The position numbers and the translations under genes were made by a program. Under the pieces are notes generated by a model that searched no databases, had not been told where the DNA came from, and was given only the letters and a program-made list of their open reading frames with translations. Below are positions 23,902-32,225 of a stretch of 64,000 nt of DNA, in pieces (the first letter of the stretch is position 1; every line of letters starts with the position of its first letter). The DNA comes from [Actinomadura] parvosata subsp. kistnae (GTDB lineage: Bacteria; Actinomycetota; Actinomycetes; Streptosporangiales; Streptosporangiaceae): assembly GCF_900323885.1 (NCBI RefSeq), contig NZ_OOHJ01000024.1:48279-112278 (forward strand), written 5' to 3'.

Positions 23902-25548
23902 CTAGGCGCTCCCGTCCGCCCGCGAGCGGCCCGGCGGCACGAGATCGCCGAGCGACAGCGCCAGCCACAGGTGCAGGCGGTGGCCGGGGTCCGAGAACGG
24001 GCGGCCCGAGACGCGTTCCGCGGTGGTCAGGCGGCGGCGCAGCGTGTTGCGGTGCACGCCCAGGCGCCTGGCCGCCAGCTCCAGGTTCTCCCCCGCCTCC
24101 AGGTACGCCCGGACGGTGGCCACCAGGTCGCCGCCGTGCCGGGCCTCGTGCTCGACCAGCGGGCGCAGCACCGCGGCGGAGAAGCGGCGGGCGGCCTCCG
24201 GGACGAACGCGTCCCTGAGCAGGGCGGCGGTCTCCAGCTCGTCCACGTGCGTGTAGCCGGAGCCGCGGCCGGCCAGGGCGGTGGCGTGGCGGACGGCGGC
24301 GGGCAGCTCGTCCAGGTCGTGCGCCCGGCAGCCGCCGCCCGGGGCGCCCAGCCTGGCACACAGCCGCGCACCCCGACCGTCGCGTCGTGACGAGTCTTCG
24401 GGGAGCACGTCCTCCGGGAGCGGGTCTTCGGGGAGCACGAAGAGGGTCGTTCCGTCGGGGCGGGCGCAGACGAACGCGTGTTCCTCCGCGTCCGGGCCGG
24501 TCAGCACGTCCTCCAGGGCCTCCGTCGCCGTCTCCGCCGGGACCGCCGCCCGCACCGCGATCACCTCGTACGGCGGCGCCACCGGGCACAGCTCGCCGAG
24601 CTGGCGGGGCGTCAGGGTGCCGTCGAGCACGGCGGACAGCAACGCGGCCCGCTGCGTGTGCGCCCTGGCGCGGCCGGCCCGGGCGCCCGCCAGCCCCATC
24701 GCCAGCAGGCAGGCCGCCTGGTTGGCGAGCATCCTGGTGTGCCACTCCAGGGGTGCGGCGGTGCGGATCGCCAGCCAGCCGCTCGGCGGGCCGGTGAAGC
24801 CGAGGCTCTGCACCTGGACGGCGTGCAGGCCGTCGTCGAGCACGGTGGCGCCGCGCCGCGCCATGCCCCGGGCCGCCGCGACCGCCCTGGCATGCCAGGA
24901 CGTCCCCCGGGACGAGCCCGACGAGCCCCAGGAGCCGGACAAGCCCGACGAGCCCGAGGAGCCCGAGGAGTCCGACGGGCCGGACGAGCCGGACGAGCCG
25001 GACAAGCTGGACGAGGCGGACGCGCGGGGCCTCCCGTGCGGGTCGAGCAGCAGGGCCTCGCCGCCCGTGTGCTCGGCCAGGGCCCGCACGATGCCCGTGC
25101 TGCCCGCGTGCAGCGCCGCCCGCGCCATCGCCTCCTGGGCGGCCACGACGCGCCGCTCGCCGCGTACCCGCTCGTCGGCGTGCCAGCGGGCGACCGCCTC
25201 CGTCACCGCGATGAACGGCGTCAGGATCTCCAGCACCGGCAGGCCGCAGTCGTCGGCGGCGGCCAGCACCTCTCCCGGCACCGAGGTCAGCGCCTCCCCG
25301 AGGGCGAAGGCGAGCGCCGCGCAGCCCGCGCCGGCCAGCCGCTCGACGTACGCGCGCCGCCCGCCCGCGTCGGCGGGCAGGCCGAGGCCGATCGTCATCA
25401 CCAGCTCGCCGCCCAGCAGCCACGGCACGGGGTCGGCCAGCTCCGACACGTGCGCCCACCGCACCATCCGGGTCAGCCCCGCGCGCCCGGCCAGCAGCCG
25501 CATCTCCATGGCCGGCAGGGTCATCACCTGCGCCACGCTCAACGCCAC
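23902..25548 (-). CDS. PucR family transcriptional regulator
   Basis: 548 residues. N-terminal PucR domain (VAQVMTLPAMEMRLLAGRAG, VPWLLGGELVMTIGLGL), a central GGDEF-like linker region, and a C-terminal PucR helix-turn-helix: YLEAGENLELAARRLGVHRN then TLRRRLTTAERVSGR. The family controls purine and other nitrogen-compound catabolism. A serine/glycine-rich stretch (~residues 175-215) interrupts the middle and is encoded by a microsatellite-like tract; a second small repeat, LPED, lies near residue 375. It is divergent from an MHS transporter and amidohydrolase, its likely targets. The ATG is at 25548. Confidence 0.9.
   Translation of the reverse strand: MALSVAQVMTLPAMEMRLLAGRAGLTRMVRWAHVSELADPVPWLLGGELVMTIGLGLPADAGGRRAYVERLAGAGCAALAFALGEALTSVPGEVLAAADDCGLPVLEILTPFIAVTEAVARWHADERVRGERRVVAAQEAMARAALHAGSTGIVRALAEHTGGEALLLDPHGRPRASASSSLSGSSGSSGPSDSSGSSGSSGLSGSWGSSGSSRGTSWHARAVAAARGMARRGATVLDDGLHAVQVQSLGFTGPPSGWLAIRTAAPLEWHTRMLANQAACLLAMGLAGARAGRARAHTQRAALLSAVLDGTLTPRQLGELCPVAPPYEVIAVRAAVPAETATEALEDVLTGPDAEEHAFVCARPDGTTLFVLPEDPLPEDVLPEDSSRRDGRGARLCARLGAPGGGCRAHDLDELPAAVRHATALAGRGSGYTHVDELETAALLRDAFVPEAARRFSAAVLRPLVEHEARHGGDLVATVRAYLEAGENLELAARRLGVHRNTLRRRLTTAERVSGRPFSDPGHRLHLWLALSLGDLVPPGRSRADGSA
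24899..25025. repeat. GAC/GAG-type microsatellite tract inside the PucR gene
   Basis: An imperfect 9- and 15-bp repeat built from GACGAGCC(C/G) units. On the coding (minus) strand it gives a Ser/Gly tract (SGSSGSSGPSDSSGSSGSSG and more). Other PucR proteins lack such an insertion at this place, as far as I know, so it is likely a recent expansion in a tolerant linker. Confidence 0.8.
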
Positions 25549-25669
25549 GGCGCCACCTCACGAGTGTGCATACCGCACTCTAATTCACCGCCGGTGGTGC
25601 GTTTCGTCCCGGCTCTCCTCCCCCTGAGCTGCGCTTATCGTCGTCGCACCCCCTACAACCGGAGGATCC

Positions 25670-26947
25670 ATGAACCGCGCCACCCGGGCGGCCGGCGCCG
25701 CCTTCGTCGGGACCACGATCGAGTGGTACGACTTCTACGTCTACGCCACCGCGGCCGCCCTGCTCTTCGACGACCTGTTCTTCCCCAACGCCTCCAGCCC
25801 CACGGTGGCGCTCATGGCGTCCTTCGCCACCTACGCGGTCGGCTTCTTCGCCAGGCCGCTCGGCGGCATCGTGTTCGGCCACTTCGGCGACCGGGTCGGC
25901 CGCAAGTCGGCGCTGGTGGTGACGCTGCTCATGATGGGCGGCGCCACGTTCCTGGTCGGCCTGCTGCCCACGTACGACTCCATCGGGGCGCTCGCGCCGG
26001 TGCTGCTGGTGCTGCTGCGCTTCGTGCAGGGGCTCGCGGTCGGCGGCGAGTGGGGCGGCGCGGCGCTCATGGCCGTCGAGCACGCGCCGGCGGGCAGGAA
26101 GACGTTCTACGGCGGGTTCGCGCAGCTCGGCAACCCGGCGGGCGCGCTGCTCGCGACCGGCGCGTTCAGCCTCATGAGCCTGTCCGGCGAGCAGGCCATG
26201 CAGGCGTGGGGCTGGCGGGTGCCGTTCATCGTCTCGGCCGTGCTGGTGCTGGTCGGCCTGTTCATCCGGCTGCGGGTGGAGGAGTCGCCGGTCTTCGAGG
26301 CGGCCGACCGGACCGGGGTGCCGATCAAGGAGGTGTTCCGCACGTCGTGGCGGTCGGTGCTGCTCGGCGTCGGCACGCTGCCGGTCGCGATCGGCGGCTA
26401 CTACCTGCTGACCACGTTCCTGCTGTCGTACGCGACCGGGCCGTCCGTCGGCGCGTCCGAGCAGCTCATCCTGAACGGCCTGAGCTTCGCCTCGTTCGTC
26501 GAGCTGGTCGCCACGCTCGGCATCGCCTGGCTGGGCGACCGGTTCGGCGCGCGCAAGGTCGCCGTCTGGTTCCTGGTGCTGACGGCGTTGCTGGCCGTGC
26601 CGCAGTTCGCGGTGCTCGGCTCGGGGAACGCGGTGCTGATCTTCGCGTTGCTCGGGCTGATGCGGCTGGCCACGTCCGGCACGTACGGGCCGATGGCCGC
26701 GATCCTGGCCGAGATGTTCCCGCCGCAGGTCCGCTACACCGGGATCTCGCTCGCCTACCAGGGCGCGGGCGCGATCTTCGGCGGCCTGTCGCCGCTGGCC
26801 GCCACCGCGCTCGTCGGCGCGTACGGCGGCGCCGCCTGGCCGGCCGTGGCGTTGCTCGTCGGCATGTGCGTGCTCAGCGTCATCTGCCTGGCCGTGGCGC
26901 CGCGCCACCGCGACCGCGAGCCCGTTCCCTCGACCGTCGCCGAATAG
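25670..26947 (+). CDS. MHS family MFS transporter
   Basis: 425 residues, 12 predicted membrane helices. Signature strings of the metabolite:H+ symporter branch are present: GTTIEWYDFYVYATAAALLF at the start, RPLGGIVFGHFGDRVGRKS, and RFVQGLAVGGEWGGAALMAVE. Members import organic acids, betaines or aromatic acids with protons. A GGAGG site is 6 nt upstream of the ATG. The 122-bp gap to the PucR start holds GAGTG-N9-CACTC at 25562-25580, a possible PucR site. The amidohydrolase 37 bp downstream probably acts on the imported compound. Confidence 0.92.
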   Translation: MNRATRAAGAAFVGTTIEWYDFYVYATAAALLFDDLFFPNASSPTVALMASFATYAVGFFARPLGGIVFGHFGDRVGRKSALVVTLLMMGGATFLVGLLPTYDSIGALAPVLLVLLRFVQGLAVGGEWGGAALMAVEHAPAGRKTFYGGFAQLGNPAGALLATGAFSLMSLSGEQAMQAWGWRVPFIVSAVLVLVGLFIRLRVEESPVFEAADRTGVPIKEVFRTSWRSVLLGVGTLPVAIGGYYLLTTFLLSYATGPSVGASEQLILNGLSFASFVELVATLGIAWLGDRFGARKVAVWFLVLTALLAVPQFAVLGSGNAVLIFALLGLMRLATSGTYGPMAAILAEMFPPQVRYTGISLAYQGAGAIFGGLSPLAATALVGAYGGAAWPAVALLVGMCVLSVICLAVAPRHRDREPVPSTVAE

Positions 26948-26983
26948 ACCGAACAGCTCGTCAGCGAACAGGAGAGTCTCCTC

Positions 26984-28594
26984 ATGTCCACCACGACCGT
27001 CATCACCGGCGGCAAGGTCATCACCATGGACCCGGCGAACCCGCACGCCCAGGCCGTGGCGGTGCGCGACGGCCGGATCCTGGCCGTCGGCCGCGAGCCG
27101 GACGTGCTGGCCGCCGCCGGCCCCGGCGCGCGCCGGGTCGACGCGGGCGGGCGCAGCGTGCTGCCGGGCTTCATCGACCCGCACAACCATCTGCTGTCCA
27201 CGGCCGAGACGCTGGTGGCGGTGGACGCCCGCTATCCGGCCGTGGGCAGCGCCGCCGACCTGGTCGCCGCCGTCGCGGCCGAGGCCGCCAGGACGCCCGC
27301 CGGCCAGTGGATCAGGGCGTACGGGATGGACGACGCCAAGTTCCCCGGCGGCCGGCCGACGCGGCGGCAGCTCGACGAGGCCACCACCGACCACCCCGTG
27401 ATCGTCTACCACGTGTCGGGGCACCAGGCCGTGGTGAACTCCGCCGCGCTCGCCTGGCGCGGCATCGGCGAGGACGTGCCCGACCCGGCCGGCGGCGCGT
27501 TCGTGCGCGACGAGGGCGGCCGGCTGACCGGCATGGTGCTGGACTCCGCCATGGAGCTGCTGCTGCCCGTCGCCGTCGACATCGGCTGCCACGGCCCCAA
27601 CTTCCATGTCGACCTGCCGCTGGAGCAGCTGCGGTCGTGGCTGGAGCTGGCCAGCGGGACGTACCTGCGAGCCGGCGTCACCACCGTGTGCGACCCGCAG
27701 GTGTCGCGGCGGGAGCTGCGGGTGTACCGGTCGGCGTGGGAGGCGGGCACGCTGCCCGTGCGCACCGCCGTCATGCCGCTGTCGCACATGCTGGACGAGC
27801 TGACCTCGATCGGGCTGGCCGGGCCGTTCGGCGACGACCGGCTGCGGTTCGGCGCGATGAAGTTCTACTGCGACGGGACGCTGCTCGGCGGCACCGCCAT
27901 GTTCGAGGAGCCGTACGGGGACGACTTCACCGGCTCCCTCTACCACGAGCCCGCGCAGCTCGTGGAGCTGGTGCGCAAGGCGGCCGCCGCCGGCTGGCAG
28001 GTCGGCATCCACACCCAGGGCGACCGCGCCATGGGCTACTCCCTCGACGCCATCAAGGCCGCCGTGGCCGTGTCGGGCGACGACGCCAGGCCGCGCGTCG
28101 AGCACTGCGGGCACCCGACTCCGGCGCAGGTCAGGGAGTTCGCGGCGCTCGGGGTGATCCCCGTCAACCAGCCCAATTTCCTGTACGACAGCGGCACCGA
28201 CTTCGTGCGCCGGCTCGGCGAGCGGCGGGCGCACCGGCTGCAGCCGATGCGCGAGGAGCTGGACGCCGGGCTGCGGCCGGTGCTGTCCAGCGACTCGTTC
28301 GTGTCGTCGCTGCGGCCCATGGAGACCGTCTCCAACGCGGTGCGGCGGCGGACCCGCGAGGGCGGGCCCATCGGGGCCGACCAGGCGATCACGCTGGAGG
28401 AGGCGCTGCGGGCGCACACCATCGACGCCGCGTACGCGCTGCGCATGGAGGACCGGATCGGGTCGCTGTCGGTGGGCAAGCTCGGGGACGTGGTCGTCCT
28501 GGACGCCGACGTGACCGCCCTGCCGGCCGAGGGGCTGGCGGGCGTGGACGCGTGGCTGACCATGCTGGACGGGGACATCGTCCACCACGCCTGA
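26984..28594 (+). CDS. amidohydrolase (YtcJ-like)
   Basis: 536 residues, amidohydrolase_3 family. Opening strand TTTVITGGKVITMDPANPHA, metal site His-x-His in LPGFIDPHNHLLS, GWQVGIHTQGDRAMGYSLDA with a further His ligand, VEHCGHPTP, and catalytic Asp in LSSDSFVSSLRP. The C-terminal IGSLSVGKLGDVVVLD is the usual closing strand. The family hydrolyses amide or ester bonds of unknown small molecules. GGAGAG lies 7 nt before ATG 26984. It forms a transporter-plus-enzyme pair under PucR. A strong hairpin at 28688-28719 ends the unit. Confidence 0.9.
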   Translation: MSTTTVITGGKVITMDPANPHAQAVAVRDGRILAVGREPDVLAAAGPGARRVDAGGRSVLPGFIDPHNHLLSTAETLVAVDARYPAVGSAADLVAAVAAEAARTPAGQWIRAYGMDDAKFPGGRPTRRQLDEATTDHPVIVYHVSGHQAVVNSAALAWRGIGEDVPDPAGGAFVRDEGGRLTGMVLDSAMELLLPVAVDIGCHGPNFHVDLPLEQLRSWLELASGTYLRAGVTTVCDPQVSRRELRVYRSAWEAGTLPVRTAVMPLSHMLDELTSIGLAGPFGDDRLRFGAMKFYCDGTLLGGTAMFEEPYGDDFTGSLYHEPAQLVELVRKAAAAGWQVGIHTQGDRAMGYSLDAIKAAVAVSGDDARPRVEHCGHPTPAQVREFAALGVIPVNQPNFLYDSGTDFVRRLGERRAHRLQPMREELDAGLRPVLSSDSFVSSLRPMETVSNAVRRRTREGGPIGADQAITLEEALRAHTIDAAYALRMEDRIGSLSVGKLGDVVVLDADVTALPAEGLAGVDAWLTMLDGDIVHHA

Positions 28595-28687
28595 CCCCGG
28601 TGCGCGGCCGATCGGCGACCCGCCGCGACCTCACCGCCACCGGCACGACCGCGCATGAGGGCCGCTCAGGCGCCTGGAACGCGGTGG

Positions 28688-28719
28688 CGCCCCGGCCCGG
28701 GTGAACCCAGGCCGGGGCG
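28688..28719. terminator. bidirectional intrinsic-type terminator
   Basis: Perfect 10-bp stem CGCCCCGGCC / GGCCGGGGCG with a 12-nt loop that can add GGG/CCC. It lies between converging amidohydrolase (ends 28594) and Gfo/Idh (ends 28736) genes. There is no U-tract, as is common in actinomycetes. Confidence 0.75.
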
Positions 28720-28735
28720 GTTCTCATCCGGGGTG

Positions 28736-29824
28736 TCAGTCCCGGGGGGCGAACCCGCCCAGGGCGACCGGCTTGGGCCGTTCGCAGGTGCTCTCCACGT
28801 TCACCGCCCGGTCCTCGTGCGCCGAGGCGAGCAGGGACTCCATGACGTCGAGCACGTGGAAGGCCAGCGTGCCGCCCGCGCGGGGCTCGCGGCCCTCGGC
28901 GAGGTCGATGAGGCCGACGCCGCGGCCGGCGTCGGCGTAGCCGGCCGACACCGGGAGCGGGCGGGGGCCGTCGTCGCCGAGCCGGGTCAGCAGCACCTCG
29001 CCGTCGAAGTGGTTGGGGTCGGGCACCACGAGGGAGCCGCGCTCGCCGTGCACCTCGATGTTGGGGGCCTTGGTGGCCACCGCGTCGAAGCTCATGACCA
29101 GCGTGGACAGCGCGCCGGACTCGTGCACGAGCACGCCCGTGACGTGCGTGTCCACGGTCACGGGGATCTCCTCGCCCTGGCGCGGCCCCGAGCCGATCGT
29201 GCGCTTGGCCCGCGTGCGGCTGGCCGCGCCGATCACCTTCGCCACGGGCCCGAGCAGCGTCACCAGGCTGCTGACGTAGTACGGGCCCATGTCCAGGAGC
29301 GGGCCGCCGCCGGGCACGTAGTAGAAGTCCGGGTTGGGGTGCCAGCGCTCGTGCCCCGGCGTCACCATCGTCGCCGTGGCGGCGATCGGCCGGCCGATGA
29401 GGCCGTCGTCGATGGCCTGGCGGGCGGTCTGCGTGCCGGTGCCGAGCACCGTGTCGGGCGCGCAGCCCACCCGTACCCCCGCCGCCTGGGCGGCCTCCAG
29501 GACGCGGCGCGCGTCCTCGCCGGTCGCGGCGAGCGGCTTCTCGCAGTAGACGTCCTTGCCCGCCGCGATCGCCTGGAGGGCGATCTCGGCGTGCGCGGCC
29601 GGGATGGTCAGGTTGAGCACGGCGCCGATGCGCGGGTCGGCCAGCAGCTCCGCGACGCTCAGCACGTCCACGCCCGGGTACGCCGCGACCGCCTCCCGCG
29701 CGCGATCAAGGTCCAGGTCGGCCACCGCCACCAGCCGGACCTGCGGCAGCCGGTCGATGGTGCGCAGGTACTGGGCCGAGATGGCCCCGAGACCGACGAT
29801 GCCGAGGTTCAGCGGCTGGCCCAC
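28736..29824 (-). CDS. Gfo/Idh/MocA family oxidoreductase
   Basis: 362 residues. Rossmann motif LNLGIVGLGAISAQYLRTI, then KDVYCEKPLAATGEDARRV, the E-K-P signature with catalytic Lys. The C-terminal domain has YYVPGGGPLLDMGPYYVSSL, where Asp and the tyrosines form the sugar-binding sheet. The family oxidises or reduces sugars or cyclitols with NAD(P). GTG at 29824 is chosen because GAGAGGGG stands 7 nt upstream; it overlaps the ThuA gene by 16 bp. Pairing with ThuA suggests a disaccharide 3-keto-sugar route (as in ThuB/ThuA of rhizobial trehalose use). Confidence 0.9.
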   Translation of the reverse strand: MGQPLNLGIVGLGAISAQYLRTIDRLPQVRLVAVADLDLDRAREAVAAYPGVDVLSVAELLADPRIGAVLNLTIPAAHAEIALQAIAAGKDVYCEKPLAATGEDARRVLEAAQAAGVRVGCAPDTVLGTGTQTARQAIDDGLIGRPIAATATMVTPGHERWHPNPDFYYVPGGGPLLDMGPYYVSSLVTLLGPVAKVIGAASRTRAKRTIGSGPRQGEEIPVTVDTHVTGVLVHESGALSTLVMSFDAVATKAPNIEVHGERGSLVVPDPNHFDGEVLLTRLGDDGPRPLPVSAGYADAGRGVGLIDLAEGREPRAGGTLAFHVLDVMESLLASAHEDRAVNVESTCERPKPVALGGFAPRD

Positions 29825-30516
29825 AACATTCCCCTCTCGATGATGGTGCGCACGCTGTCGTGCTGGAGGACGTCGAGGCTGTGCCCCGGGGTCGCGACGA
29901 AGATGCGGCCCTGGCCCCAGCGGCGCGTCCAGATCGCCGGCGAGGTCACCTCCCGGTGCCAGGGGTCCCACGGGCGCACCTTCTGCGTCGTGGTCGCCAG
30001 CACGTCGTTGTAGTCGTCGGCCAGCACCCAGTACTGCTCGGTGACCAGGTCGAAGTCGCCGATGCCCTGGGTGATGGGGTGCGTGGCCGCCTCGGGCAGC
30101 ATGTTCACGGTGTAGGGGACGAAGTTGTGCCGCTCGGTGCCCGCGTCCTCGTCGTCGGGGTGCTTGCCAGGGTGGCAGGCGAACTGGCCGCCGATGAGGT
30201 GCAGGTAGTCGGAGGAGTTGCGGTAGGAGTCGGCGATGCCGCCGTGCCAGCCGGCCATGCCGGTGCCGGCCTCGATGGCCGCCCGCAGGCCCTTGAGCTG
30301 GTCCTGCTCGATGGTGCCCATCGTGTAGCACTGCACGATGAGGTCGATCTCGGACATGAACGCGGGATCCGCGTAGGGCGCCGGGCTGTCCGCCAGCCGC
30401 ACCTCGAACCCGTTCTTCTCCAGGAAGGGGACGAACAGGTCGGTGGCCGCCACCGGGACGTGCCCTTCCCATCCGCCTCGCACCACGAGGACCGTACGTT
30501 TGTGCTCGCCCGCCAT
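29809..30516 (-). CDS. ThuA domain-containing protein
   Basis: 235 residues in the glutamine-amidotransferase-like ThuA fold: TVLVVRGGWEGHVPVAAT, LIVQCYTMGTIEQDQLKGL, AGTGMAGWHGGIADSYRNSS and the late RIFVATPGHSLDVLQHDSV. In Sinorhizobium ThuA acts with ThuB on trehalose/sucrose as 3-keto derivatives; many homologues process 3-keto-glycosides. The overlapping downstream Gfo/Idh gene fits that. ATG at 30516 is chosen as the start of the conserved strand; the frame is open 22 codons upstream. The 5' region at 30530-30600 is AT-richer and probably contains the promoter. Confidence 0.88.
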   Translation of the reverse strand: MAGEHKRTVLVVRGGWEGHVPVAATDLFVPFLEKNGFEVRLADSPAPYADPAFMSEIDLIVQCYTMGTIEQDQLKGLRAAIEAGTGMAGWHGGIADSYRNSSDYLHLIGGQFACHPGKHPDDEDAGTERHNFVPYTVNMLPEAATHPITQGIGDFDLVTEQYWVLADDYNDVLATTTQKVRPWDPWHREVTSPAIWTRRWGQGRIFVATPGHSLDVLQHDSVRTIIERGMLWASR

Positions 30517-30624
30517 GCATTCGCCAATCACTCGATGAACCACAAAAAAGGCCGTGCGCCACTTAAGTCCCAAAAGAGGCACACTCCGCTAATTGTGGCC
30601 GAGTGAGGGCCATAACGCCCAGTG

Positions 30625-31200
30625 CTATTTCTGGACGCGCCGCTGGTGCCGTCGCACCTTCGTCCGGTTGCCGCACCGGCTCATCGAGCACCAGCGGCGC
30701 CGGCCCGCCTGGGAGCGGTCCACGAACCGCAGGCCGCACCGGTCGGACCCGCACACCCGCACCCGCCGCACCTCGGGCGACAGCAGCAGCTCGGCCGCGT
30801 CGCGGGCGACCAGCCCGAGCCCGGCCGCCACGTCATCGGCGCGGCCCGGCGCGCTCGCCGCCTCCAGCCGGCCGTCCCGGACGAGGAGCTGGAGCAGCGG
30901 GCGGGGGGCCGCCCGCACCGCCTCGTTGATCGTGCGCACGTCCGCCGGGCCGGGCAGGCCGCCCCCGGCCACGCCCAGCACGGCCCGGTCGATCGCCTCG
31001 CGCAGCGACCTGGCCGGGGCGAGCGCGTCGGCGGAAACCTCGGCGTCGTGCGTGACCAGCCCGGCTCCGCGCAGCCAGCGCAGCAGGTCGTCCGGCTCCT
31101 GGAGGGTCTCCCGGGGCACGGCCCAGCGGTCGCGCAGGGTGTTCACGAAGTCGAGGCACACCCGGCCGCCGTCCCGGATCCACTCGTCGTCCGCCGTCAT
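30625..31200 (-). CDS. ABATE / CGNR zinc-finger regulator
   Basis: 191 residues. The N-terminal part is an ABATE stress-response-type domain (RVCLDFVNTLRDRW). The C-terminal part is a CGNR zinc finger: RVCGSDRCGLRFVDRS, RRRWCSMSRCGNRTKVRRH, four Cys ligands followed by the basic helix. Family members are probable DNA-binding regulators. It is divergent from a hydrolase gene 59 bp away, the usual arrangement for a local repressor of a detoxifying or catabolic hydrolase. Confidence 0.88.
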   Translation of the reverse strand: MTADDEWIRDGGRVCLDFVNTLRDRWAVPRETLQEPDDLLRWLRGAGLVTHDAEVSADALAPARSLREAIDRAVLGVAGGGLPGPADVRTINEAVRAAPRPLLQLLVRDGRLEAASAPGRADDVAAGLGLVARDAAELLLSPEVRRVRVCGSDRCGLRFVDRSQAGRRRWCSMSRCGNRTKVRRHQRRVQK

Positions 31201-31226
31201 GCCACCATTGTCCCCACACCTGTTAC

Positions 31227-31245
31227 TAACCCCATGAAGAGGTTA
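31227..31245. promoter_or_regulatory. possible operator between CGNR regulator and hydrolase
   Basis: TAACC-N9-GGTTA, a short inverted repeat immediately upstream of the AAGGGAGG ribosome site of the hydrolase. The arms are only 5 bp, so support is weak; the position in the 58-bp divergent gap is what makes it notable. Confidence 0.3.
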
Positions 31246-31258
31246 AGGGAGGACGTCC

Positions 31259-32137
31259 ATGACGACGACAGGAGTGGCCCGGGTCGGCGGGATCCGCCTG
31301 CACTACACCCGCGCCGGCTCGGGCCCGCTGCTGGTCCTGCTGCACGGCTGGCCGCAGACCGGCCTGTGCTGGGAGCCGGTGCTCGCCCCGCTCGCCGCCG
31401 GCCACACCGTGGTCGCCCCCGACCTGCGCGGGTACGGCCTGAGCGACAAACCGGCCACCGGCTACGACAAGCGGCGGATGGCGGCCGACATCGCGGAGCT
31501 GGTGACCTCCCTCGGCTTCGACCGGGCCTCCGTCGTGGGCCACGACCGGGGCGCCCGCGTGGCCCACCGGTGGGCGCTGGACCGCCCCGACCAGGTGGAA
31601 CGGCTGGCCGTGCTGGACGTGGTGCCGACCCGCGAGATGTTCCGCCGCCTGGACGCGTCCGTGGCCTCGTCGTACTGGCACTGGCTCTTCCACCTCCAGC
31701 CCGACCTGCCCGAACGGCTCGTGGGGCACGACGTGCGCGGCTACCTGGAGTTCTTCTTCGAGCGCTGGACGTACAACCGGCACGGGCTCTCCCCCGAGGC
31801 GGTGGACGCCTACGTGCGGGCCTTCTCGCGGCCCGGCGCGCTGCGGGCCGGCTTCGACGACTACCGCGCCCACGAGCTGGACCTCGCCCTCGACGACGAG
31901 GACGCCGCCGCCGGCCGTCGCCTGACGATGCCGGTGCTGGCCCTGTGGGGGTCGGCGGGGCTGCCCGCGCGGCTGCCCACGCTGGAGATCTGGCGCGAGT
32001 ACGCCGAGGACGTGCGCGGCGCCGAGATCCCCGAATGCGGCCACTTCATCCCCGAGGAGCGCCCGGACGCCCTGCTCGCCCACCTGCGGGACTTCCTGCC
32101 CGGCGGCGCGGCCATCGGAGCGATCACCGCTCTCTAG
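31259..32137 (+). CDS. alpha/beta hydrolase, haloacetate dehalogenase / epoxide hydrolase type
   Basis: 292 residues. Oxyanion loop LLHGWPQTGLCWEPV, APDLRGYGLSDKP, then nucleophile Asp in VVGHDRGARVAHRWALD. An Asp nucleophile in G-H-D-R-G is the mark of fluoroacetate/haloacetate dehalogenases and epoxide hydrolases rather than Ser hydrolases. The dehalogenase-type halide pocket (HWLFHLQPDLPERL, close to HWFFLAQPxPxPE-type cap) is also visible. Catalytic His is in PECGHFIPEERPD. It is probably controlled by the divergent CGNR protein. Confidence 0.88.
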   Translation: MTTTGVARVGGIRLHYTRAGSGPLLVLLHGWPQTGLCWEPVLAPLAAGHTVVAPDLRGYGLSDKPATGYDKRRMAADIAELVTSLGFDRASVVGHDRGARVAHRWALDRPDQVERLAVLDVVPTREMFRRLDASVASSYWHWLFHLQPDLPERLVGHDVRGYLEFFFERWTYNRHGLSPEAVDAYVRAFSRPGALRAGFDDYRAHELDLALDDEDAAAGRRLTMPVLALWGSAGLPARLPTLEIWREYAEDVRGAEIPECGHFIPEERPDALLAHLRDFLPGGAAIGAITAL

Positions 32138-32225
32138 CCGTCACGGTCATCCCGTTCCCGCCGCGATCACTGAAGGATGGACGCCTGCGCTTCTCGCGCA
32201 CTCGGGACGGGACGGGTGGTGGCTG

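Noticed and set aside
21458..25548. Secondary-metabolite biosynthetic cluster around the P450s
   Set aside because: No PKS, NRPS, terpene or RiPP core gene is in the window; neighbours are catabolic and transport genes.
24478..28704. Plus-strand open frame of about 1400 codons
   Set aside because: It is out of frame with the well-supported MHS transporter and amidohydrolase and gives Arg/Ala/Gly-rich sequence typical of GC-rich shadows.
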